Of a DNA stretch of 7,024 bases, positions 1-4,941 are shown piece after piece; the first letter of the stretch is position 1, and each line of letters starts with the position of its first letter. This stretch comes from JAFDZV01 sp966128725 (lineage in GTDB: Bacteria > Bacteroidota > Ignavibacteria > OLB7). Both the position numbers and the translations under genes were made by a program. The stretch lies in assembly GCA_966128725.1 (NCBI GenBank), contig CBHYLN010000205.1, forward strand, positions 1 through 7,024. Direction: 5' to 3'. The notes under the pieces were generated by a model that saw only the letters and a list, made by a program, of their open reading frames with translations, did not search any database and was not told the origin of the DNA.

Positions 1-69
1 GCCCGTGTAGGGCCGCCTAAATTGTGGCCCGCCCGTGTCGGGCCGCCGAACCGGCGGCCCTACACGGGC
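1..69. repeat. Palindromic intergenic repeat cluster overlapping a stop codon
   Basis: Three copies of a 17-bp unit are visible. GCCCGTGTAGGGCCGCC lies at 1-17, a copy with one change (A to C) at 31-47, and an exact inverted copy at 53-69. Positions 31-48 pair with 52-69 in an 18-bp stem with one mismatch (39 against 61) and a 3-nt loop, giving a very stable hairpin in either strand's RNA. The first copy may pair with a partner beyond the window edge. The stop codon of the gene at 60-662 lies within the inverted copy. No T-run follows on the minus strand, so this is not a standard intrinsic terminator. It resembles the REP/BIME type of dispersed palindrome; it could stabilise mRNA ends or attenuate transcription inside the operon, but that is inferred. 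Confidence 0.85.
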
Positions 70-662
70 GTCATGCGGAAATTGACCTCGTTCACGGGCA
101 GCGAATAATCCACCGCCAGGGCCTGGGTCTGCGTCACGAAGGCGCCATCGGAAACACGCACATCCACCGGCGCAACAATGTTCACCAGGTTGAAGGCGTA
201 GCTGCCATCGGGCAGGGTTGCCGTGTTGGCAACAACCACCGCGTTGCTCCGAAGCTCAACAACGGCGGCGTTCACGGCCGGATAGGGCTCCACGCCGGAG
301 CGCACGCGGCCGCGGATGTTGACCGGTTCGGCATTCAGATTGATTACGCCCGCGCTGACCGGGGGGCGGAAGTCCTCGCCGGCGGCGAGCAACACGTTCA
401 CGTTCTTCTCAAAAAAGCCGGCCTTCCACTGCTCCGATTCGGCGCGGATCGTCAGGTGCAGCGTGCGGTTTACGGTGGCAAGGTCCGGGAACAGAATCCA
501 GGGCCGGCCGGAGACGGCGAAATCACCGTTGGTGCGAACGTGTGTAAGAATCGGCCCGTCGGTCGAGGTAATTGTGATCGTACCATCCACCGGCAAACCG
601 GTGCCGCCGTGGAGAATGGTTCCCACCACCATCGCCTGTTGTCTGATCGTTTCGCCAGCCAT
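60..662 (-). CDS. Carboxypeptidase regulatory-like (Ig-fold) protein of a contractile injection system operon
   Basis: A 200-residue protein with no signal peptide or membrane segment. It appears to be two beta-sandwich modules: residues about 12-90 (starting VVGTILHGGTGLPVDG) and about 114-200. The second has the carboxypeptidase regulatory-like pattern: IRGRV at the start, then an NAAVVEL strand, then the PDGSYAF turn at 151-157. No catalytic residues are expected in this fold, which usually serves as a structural or adhesive module. It starts 34 bp after the DUF4255 gene on the same strand and is likely co-transcribed. Genes with this domain commonly sit between the DUF4255 and sheath genes of extracellular contractile injection systems (known context), so a role in the particle (cap, baseplate or decoration) is inferred, not shown. 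The start at 662 is preceded by a weak AGAGGG; Met11 is an alternative. The last two codons and the stop fall in a palindromic repeat. Confidence 0.8.
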   Translation of the reverse strand: MAGETIRQQAMVVGTILHGGTGLPVDGTITITSTDGPILTHVRTNGDFAVSGRPWILFPDLATVNRTLHLTIRAESEQWKAGFFEKNVNVLLAAGEDFRPPVSAGVINLNAEPVNIRGRVRSGVEPYPAVNAAVVELRSNAVVVANTATLPDGSYAFNLVNIVAPVDVRVSDGAFVTQTQALAVDYSLPVNEVNFRMTPV

Positions 663-696
663 GCGTGCTCGTACCCTCTTACTCTCTGTCTGTGGG

Positions 697-1302
697 TTAC
701 GGATTCTGAACGAAGTTTGCCTGCTTCTCGTACACCGGCGTTTTCTCGGTGCGGCGCAGCGAGTCGATCGCCAATACCTTCACTTCATAGGCCACCGAAA
801 GCTGATAGGGGCGCATGAAGGCGCTCCAGAGCTTGGTGACATCCTCCAGCGACACCGGATTCAGGATCAGGCGAAGCTCGTCGGTGCTGCCCTTCAACTC
901 GCTCTGCAATGCGGAGCCTTTCAGTATCGGCGCGTCGAAAAAGATCTGCATCGCCTTGCCAAGAAGGCGGTGATTATTATCCGCGCTGTTGGTAAGCGGC
1001 GTAATCAGATAATGCAGATTCAACTCCAGCGGCGGATAGGCATACGTGCTGGCCCCGGAGGCGATCGGTCGCTGATTTTTCAGATCGGGATTTTCCATCA
1101 CACGATACAGAAACAACGACAGCGAATTGTTCTTCGGCTCGCCACTGTCGCCAAGCAGCTTGTACGGATGATCAAGCGTTACCTGATCCTCCGACTTGAT
1201 AATACCGGTAGGGCCATACGCGGCGGTGTCATTTTTCATTTCCGACAGCAGCACTTGGCGAAGAGTCTCGCCGACGGCGTTGATGACCTTGTAATTTCCC
1301 AT
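697..1302 (-). CDS. DUF4255 family protein, Pvc16/Afp16-like tail terminator of a contractile injection system
   Basis: A 201-residue protein matching the DUF4255 (Pvc16 N-terminal) family along its length. Visible hallmarks are the N-terminal helix with ETLRQVL, LSLFLYRV at 61-68, PPLELNLHYLITP at 90-102, HRLLGKAMQ at 111-119, and the C-terminal block ELRLILNPVSLEDVTKLWSAF (142-162) followed by PYQLSVAYEV (165-174). In characterised eCIS particles (PVC, Afp, AlgoCIS) members of this family cap the sheath-tube end distal to the baseplate and set particle length. This gene is the first of a leftward operon, followed by the Ig-fold gene; sheath and tube genes are expected beyond the left edge. 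The start at 1302 gives the usual MxNY-type N-terminus; no clear Shine-Dalgarno sequence precedes it. No effector, ATPase or baseplate gene lies inside the window, so completeness of the system cannot be judged. Confidence 0.92.
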   Translation of the reverse strand: MGNYKVINAVGETLRQVLLSEMKNDTAAYGPTGIIKSEDQVTLDHPYKLLGDSGEPKNNSLSLFLYRVMENPDLKNQRPIASGASTYAYPPLELNLHYLITPLTNSADNNHRLLGKAMQIFFDAPILKGSALQSELKGSTDELRLILNPVSLEDVTKLWSAFMRPYQLSVAYEVKVLAIDSLRRTEKTPVYEKQANFVQNP

Positions 1303-1563
1303 TCGGTATTGTTTCCGAGGCCTTGATGTATTCGGTTACCGGGCTTTTGAACACCACTGCTGGCCGGGCCGGCGTTATACCAGCCTGTGGTCGCCATGGT
1401 TCACACGTTGCCCGGCGTTGCTGCCGCCCTGCGATGGGGCCGCGATGCCGCCTGCGGCTCCGGGATGCCCGCAGGATTCACATGGGCAATACAATGCCCT
1501 CCCGGCTGTAATGCGTTTGCATAAACCGGGACCGATTATTCTGATCGGGCAAAGGAATTCCCC

Positions 1564-1590
1564 GCTGAAATTCCGTTCGGGAGTTTCAGC
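1564..1590. repeat. Intergenic hairpin, 11-bp stem
   Basis: Positions 1564-1574 (GCTGAAATTCC) pair with 1580-1590 (GGAGTTTCAGC) around a 5-nt loop GTTCG; the only non-Watson-Crick pair is a T-G at 1571/1583. No T-run follows on either strand, so it is not a standard terminator. It may be a folded RNA segment, a protein-binding site or part of a repeat element; none of these is shown. Confidence 0.6.
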
Positions 1591-1838
1591 TATGACCGCC
1601 GTAAACAATCACGGCATGGCCATGCCATCAAGCCGCGGGATCGCGGCGGGCAGTACGAATTATTCCGTTAAAAAGCTGAGGGCGCTATACTACCGATAAT
1701 GACGAATAAATACCGGCTGCCTGAACAACAGACGGGGCAATGCCGCCGTGTTCTCGGTGAATGCAGCCAACAGGAAATCCCGCGCCATGCGAGATTCGTC
1801 GCGATCGGTAATGGTTGTAGGAGGAGTTTGCTGAGCAT

Positions 1839-1868
1839 ATGAGCCGCGGTGAAGTGCCAGCGGCTCAT
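1839..1868. repeat. Intergenic hairpin, 9-bp stem
   Basis: ATGAGCCGC at 1839-1847 is the exact inverse of GCGGCTCAT at 1860-1868. Two more G-C pairs can form inside if one A is bulged. A purine-rich AGGAGGAG stretch lies at 1819-1826, just to the left on the + strand. Function unknown. Confidence 0.5.
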
Positions 1869-2025
1869 GGTATTTGGACGGCGCGCAAGATACCGCGCAG
1901 GGGGTCTGATGTCAAGTGATACGCGCGAAATCCAGGTGATTTCGGGAATCATTTTTCATTGCCCGTATTTACGAGGCCATTATCAGCTTGCTGAAATGCC
2001 CACAGGCTCCCACGGCTGTTTCAAC

Positions 2026-2140
2026 AACAGTCAGATGCAAGGCGGCCCAACGGACACGAATGCGACGTCCTTCCCCGGACATCGCGGTGAGCCGACGTGC
2101 AGGCCAACGCAGCTGATGGGCGTTGTTCAACAGGCTGTTA
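2026..2140 (+). repeat. Dispersed repeat element, copy A
   Basis: The right half (2081-2140) aligns with the inverse complement of 4823-4881. Shared blocks are TCGCGGTGA, the identical 15-mer CGTGCAGGCCAACGC (2096-2110), and an end block TTGTTCAACAGNCTGTTA with a single difference (2123-2140). I estimate about 80% identity by eye over 60 bp, with one 1-bp indel. The left boundary is uncertain: AACAACAGTCAG near 2023-2034 weakly resembles the other copy's left terminal repeat, and the middle differs between copies. It carries no gene and lies in the spacer downstream of sppA. It is probably a non-autonomous, MITE-like or REP-like element. Confidence 0.7.
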
Positions 2141-2445
2141 TCAGGGCGCCAGATGCCCGCGATAGTGCCCTGCGGAAGCAGTATCATTTCAATGAATCGG
2201 CACCATGGCCGTATGCCTGGTGGCCATCTCTCTTCCCCGTTCACGCAAGCGAACGCCGCGCCGGCAGGCAAACCGTGAACCGATGCCGCCGGGCGATACT
2301 GCCCCTGGCTCGTGATCCCCGGTTTGCGGGTACAACGACGTCGCGAACATACGCGCGGCCAGTCCCGAAAGTGTGCTCAAATGCCGCAGCCGATTTCACC
2401 GAACACGCTGCCAGGCCAGCAACCACGGCACTTTGCGCGCGCATG

Positions 2446-2483
2446 AAAAAAAAATGCGGCCCGGGAACACGTCCCGGGCCGCA
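2446..2483 (-). terminator. Intrinsic terminator of sppA
   Basis: Read on the minus strand, TGCGGCCCGGGA (2483-2472) pairs perfectly with 2466-2455 in a 12-bp GC-rich stem with a 5-nt loop, followed directly by nine T residues (2454-2446). It begins 24 bp after the sppA stop codon, so sppA transcription should end here and not run into the gene-poor spacer. The T-run occurs only on the minus-strand side, which fixes the direction. Confidence 0.95.
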
Positions 2484-2507
2484 CACGGCGAACCACAAAG
2501 GTATGGG

Positions 2508-4283
2508 CTATCGGAGCTGTATGTCGGTCATCCGAAGTTGCACGCCGGCACGGTTCTGAAGGGCCAGCGCCATCTCGCGATAGCGGTCGATATCGGTGCG
2601 CGCGCCCTCGGCAACAGCCGTGGCCGTGCCGCCCAGGGCCTCGGCAAGGCGTTCGATGAACTCCTTCTCGCGCGGGAGCACCACCACGGAGTACCCGCCC
2701 GGCTTCAGGCCCACGCGTCGCGCGGCGATTGCCCTGGCGGTATCAAGCCCGCCGATCACGTCCACCAGCCCGCGCGCCTTGGCCTGCTGGCCGGTCCATA
2801 CACGCCCCTGCGCCACTTCCTGCACGCGCGCCAGATCCATCTTCCGGCCCTCGGCCACCACGTTCAGGAATCGCGTGTACGTGGTATCGATCATCCGCTC
2901 CAGGAATCCCTGCTCCAGCGGGGTAAGCTCGCGCACCGAGGAGAAGAAATCGGCATGCGGCCCGGTTTTGAACACCTGCACGTTGATGCCCAGCTTCTCC
3001 TGAAACAGTTGCTTCATGTTCAGCCGCAGCCCGAACGCGCCGATGGAACCGGTGATGGTTGTGGCGTCGGCCACGATGGTGTCGGCGCCGGCAGCAATGT
3101 AATACCCGCCGGATGCGGCCAGGCTGCCCATCGAAACGATCACGGGCTTCACCTTGCGTGTAAGCGCCACCTCGCGCCACATCGCCTCGCTGGCATCCGC
3201 GTCGCCGCCGGGCGAATCGATGCGCAGCACCACGGCCTTCACGCTCTTGTCGTCGCGGGCGGTCTGCATGGCATCGGCGAAATCGTCGGAGCCCAGCATC
3301 GTGCCGCCGAACAGGGGGTTTGCGCTATTGCCGCTTTTGCCGCGCGTGATGGCGCCAACGGCGTATACGATGGCGATGCTTCCCCCGTTGTCCTCGTCGG
3401 AGCCGGATACGCCCCGGTGGTAGTCGTCCAGATCAACGGTGCGCAGCTTCTTGGAGTTGCCCACACGGAGCTTCACCATCTCCTCCATCTGGTCGCTGTA
3501 GAGCACGGCGTCGGCAAGGCCAAAGGCGCGGGCTTCGTGCGGCGAAAGGAATGGTATGTCGTTGATGATGCGCAGCAGGGTATCGGGCGAGATTTTGCGC
3601 GATGCCACCACGGCCGCGGTGAACCGCGCGAACGTGCCGTTCAGCAACGAATCCATCATCTCGCGGTTTTCCTTCGAGGCCGAGTCCAGTATGAACGGCT
3701 CAACGGCGCTCTTGTAGGCGCCGGCGCGCACAACCTCGGCCTTTACGCCGATGCGCTGGAGCATGGGCCTGAAAAACGATATCTGCGCCGAGATGCCGTT
3801 CATCTCCACGCGCGATCCACGATCGAGCGCGATGGTGTCGGCAACGGAAGCCAGGAAGTAGTTCTTCTCGTCCAGACCGGAAACGTTGCTTGTGGCGTAG
3901 ATGAATTTGCCGGCATGCCGGAAGTTCGCCAGGGCTTCGCGCAGCTCCTCGGCCTGTGCCCAGCTTCCGCCGTATCCGCCCAGCTTCAGCCAGATACCCT
4001 TGATATCGGCATCGGTTGCGGCCGCGGTAATGCGGCCGATGTACTGGCGCAGCGTGGGCTTGTTGGCCTGGCGCAGGCCAACGAACGAAAGGCCAACCGA
4101 GTACTCCTCGATAACGGCGGGCGGCTCCACAACCAGAACGGAGTTGGCCTGCACGGGCGTTTCCTGCTGGCTGCCAAGGCTGGCCGCGAGCATGATGACC
4201 ATGAATACGCCAAACACCCCCGCAAGCATCATTGCCACGAAGAAACCAAGTGTTGACGCCAGAAGTGCCTTGAAGAACGACAT
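2508..4283 (-). CDS. sppA: Signal peptide peptidase SppA, 67K type (protease IV)
   Basis: A 591-residue membrane-anchored serine protease that degrades signal peptides left in the membrane after secretion. Residues about 7-34 form one hydrophobic N-terminal anchor (LLASTLGFFVAMMLAGVF...), and the rest should lie on the outer face of the membrane. As in E. coli SppA (618 residues), two ClpP-like domains are fused: an N-terminal one (about 47-290) carrying the general-base lysine K191 in GAYKSAVEPF, and a C-terminal one (about 302-540) carrying the nucleophile S391 in LAASGGYY, plus RIDSPGGDADASE (354-366) and TGSIGAFG (411-418). The Ser-Lys dyad is complete, so the enzyme should be active. The start at 4283 puts the anchor at the N-terminus. 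The frame stays open for 63 more codons upstream, but those read tandem-repeat and intergenic DNA. No clear Shine-Dalgarno sequence. The gene is probably its own transcription unit: 249 bp behind the upstream gene, with a strong terminator after it. Confidence 0.97.
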   Translation of the reverse strand: MSFFKALLASTLGFFVAMMLAGVFGVFMVIMLAASLGSQQETPVQANSVLVVEPPAVIEEYSVGLSFVGLRQANKPTLRQYIGRITAAATDADIKGIWLKLGGYGGSWAQAEELREALANFRHAGKFIYATSNVSGLDEKNYFLASVADTIALDRGSRVEMNGISAQISFFRPMLQRIGVKAEVVRAGAYKSAVEPFILDSASKENREMMDSLLNGTFARFTAAVVASRKISPDTLLRIINDIPFLSPHEARAFGLADAVLYSDQMEEMVKLRVGNSKKLRTVDLDDYHRGVSGSDEDNGGSIAIVYAVGAITRGKSGNSANPLFGGTMLGSDDFADAMQTARDDKSVKAVVLRIDSPGGDADASEAMWREVALTRKVKPVIVSMGSLAASGGYYIAAGADTIVADATTITGSIGAFGLRLNMKQLFQEKLGINVQVFKTGPHADFFSSVRELTPLEQGFLERMIDTTYTRFLNVVAEGRKMDLARVQEVAQGRVWTGQQAKARGLVDVIGGLDTARAIAARRVGLKPGGYSVVVLPREKEFIERLAEALGGTATAVAEGARTDIDRYREMALALQNRAGVQLRMTDIQLR

Positions 4284-4462
4284 GAGCGCTAGGAAATATG
4301 GAACGAAGGAATCCGGACCGGGCGACCACACAGGCGCCGTGCCGGTTGCGCGCGGCGTGTGCCGGGCCATGTTGTTGGCGCCCGGTAACCGCTTGCATGG
4401 GGATGTGGACGGTACACCACCCCGGTAAGTTGCGCCCGCCGCTACGTTGACCCGGCCGGCGC

Positions 4463-4504
4463 GGTATTTCACCGGCAGTATTTCACCGGCGGTATTTCAA
4501 CAGG
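4463..4504. repeat. 14-bp tandem repeat, three units, upstream of sppA
   Basis: Consecutive units on the + strand are GGTATTTCACCGGC (4463-4476), AGTATTTCACCGGC (4477-4490) and GGTATTTCAACAGG (4491-4504). The first two differ by one base; the third diverges at its 3' end. They lie in the 249-bp gap between the cysteine-cluster gene and sppA, about 180 bp upstream of the sppA start. Evenly spaced units could be a regulator's operator, or simply a slippage product. The rest of this gap (4284-4462 and 4505-4532) shows no gene and no clear promoter. Confidence 0.85.
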
Positions 4505-4532
4505 CCGCCAGGCCCGCATCGCGACGGCGCGG

Positions 4533-4793
4533 TCAGGATGCCGGGTTGGTGCGGATCTCCAACACGGTAAGCCGCGCAATCGCGTCGGCAGCGTTGGCGC
4601 CGCACATTTCGGGGGTTGGGCGAAGGCTGGAACACACGGCCGGGCGCTCGGGCAGACCATGGATGCGGCAGCGATTGTCGGGGTCCAACTGGGCGCAGCG
4701 CACACCGGCCGGCTTGCCGTTGGGCATGCCCGGTATCGGCGAGGAGATCGAGGGGGCGATGCAACACGCCCCGCAGCCAACACGGCATTCCAT
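4533..4793 (-). CDS. YkgJ/YeiW-type cysteine cluster protein (UPF0153)
   Basis: An 86-residue protein of the YkgJ (CxxCxxCC) family, closest in my recollection to E. coli YeiW, which has nearly the same length and the same opening pattern MxCRxxCGACCIAPSISSPI. Cysteines at 3, 7, 10, 11, 33, 42, 54 and 64 are the family's likely metal or Fe-S ligands (C3-x3-C7-x2-C10-C11, then RC33, RC42xIH, RPxVC54, EMC64G). The biochemical function of the family is not established; metal or cluster binding is inferred from the cysteines. The start at 4793 is chosen because the conserved N-terminus begins there and a strong ribosome-binding site lies 7 nt upstream. A longer frame back to 4865 reads through a repeat element and should be ignored. 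No N-terminal signal or membrane segment, so it is probably cytoplasmic. It sits 143 bp behind the FAD oxidase gene and 249 bp before sppA, with no evident functional link to either. Confidence 0.93.
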   Translation of the reverse strand: MECRVGCGACCIAPSISSPIPGMPNGKPAGVRCAQLDPDNRCRIHGLPERPAVCSSLRPTPEMCGANAADAIARLTVLEIRTNPAS

Positions 4794-4800
4794 ATGTGTT

Positions 4801-4812
4801 CTCTCCCCCCTT
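4801..4812 (-). promoter_or_regulatory. Strong ribosome-binding site of the cysteine cluster gene
   Basis: On the minus strand AAGGGGGGAGAG ends 7 nt before the ATG at 4793. It is the only conspicuous Shine-Dalgarno sequence before a gene in this window and it decides the start codon of this gene. Confidence 0.75.
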
Positions 4813-4821
4813 CCCCGCTGT

Positions 4822-4916
4822 TTAACAGGCTGTTGAACAATATGATTCGCGGCGTTGGCCTGCACGGCCGATCACCGCGACGTTCAAATTCAAAGAAACG
4901 TTCAACGGGCTGTTAA
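4822..4916 (-). repeat. 95-bp element with terminal inverted repeats (dispersed repeat, copy B)
   Basis: The + strand ends are TTAACAGGCTGTTGAAC (4822-4838) and GTTCAACGGGCTGTTAA (4900-4916). Inverting one against the other gives a 17-bp terminal inverted repeat with two mismatches. The element fills most of the 143-bp gap between the FAD oxidase gene and the cysteine cluster gene. Its 4823-4881 part is homologous, in opposite orientation, to 2081-2140. It also holds a short direct repeat ACGTTCAA at 4880-4887 and 4898-4905. No coding capacity; a MITE-like element moved by a transposase encoded elsewhere is the simplest reading. No clear target-site duplication is visible. Confidence 0.75.
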
Positions 4917-4941
4917 TAACGATCACGTAACAACGATCACG
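4914..4941 (-). repeat. 14-bp tandem duplication spanning the FAD oxidase stop codon
   Basis: On the minus strand CGTGATCGTTGTTA (4941-4928) is followed directly by CGTGATCGTTATTA (4927-4914), one difference in 14. The TGA stop of the FAD oxidase gene (4939-4937) is in the first unit, and the second unit overlaps the end of the adjacent inverted-repeat element by three bases. It may be a scar of the element's insertion or simple slippage. Confidence 0.75.

Larger units (their letters stand above)
1303..2445. other. Long gene-poor spacer between the eCIS operon and the sppA terminator
   Basis: About 1.1 kb with no reading frame that looks like a protein: the open frames here are short or low in recognisable pattern, and the longest + frame runs across repeat sequence. 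It must hold the promoter of the leftward DUF4255 operon, but I see no convincing -35/-10 pair or TTTG/TAnnTTTG pair close to 1302. An AT-rich island in otherwise GC-rich DNA lies at about 1651-1715 and includes TATACT at 1686-1691, a possible -10 with no good -35. Palindromes are frequent: 1451-1457 with 1469-1475, 1484-1488 with 1495-1499, 1564-1590, a perfect 14-bp palindrome at 1613-1626 (GGCATGGCCATGCC), and 1839-1868. A dispersed repeat lies at 2026-2140. No tRNA or rRNA pattern was seen. Confidence 0.7.

Noticed and set aside
31..69. Intrinsic terminator at the end of the eCIS Ig-fold gene.
   Set aside because: The hairpin is strong but no T-run follows on the minus strand; the repeated unit favours a dispersed palindrome.
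24..818. Long + strand open frames opposite the minus-strand genes (also at 2373-4256 and 4976-6277).
   Set aside because: They lie antisense to genes with clear family motifs, and their His/Gly/Arg-rich composition is typical of the antisense reading of GC-rich coding DNA.
1839..1919. A 26-codon + strand frame (ATG at 1839, TGA at 1917) preceded by AGGAGGAG.
   Set aside because: The spacing from the purine run to the ATG is about 14 nt, the frame begins inside a hairpin, and the peptide has no recognisable pattern. No support beyond chance in a 1.1-kb spacer.
1375..2559. Several open frames of 60-240 codons on both strands in the eCIS-sppA gap.
   Set aside because: They overlap one another, cross repeats, hairpins and the sppA terminator, and show no domain-like pattern. 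High GC content readily gives such open frames.
4284..4472. A 63-codon N-terminal extension of SppA.
   Set aside because: The extra residues come from tandem-repeat and intergenic DNA and would place a polar segment before the membrane anchor; the start at 4283 gives the normal family architecture.
4463..4504. CRISPR array or plasmid iterons.
   Set aside because: Units are 14 bp with no spacers, only three copies, and there is no cas or replication gene nearby.
4794..4865. A 24-codon N-terminal extension of the cysteine cluster protein.
   Set aside because: It reads through the inverted-repeat element, whereas a strong ribosome-binding site and the conserved N-terminus point to the start at 4793.
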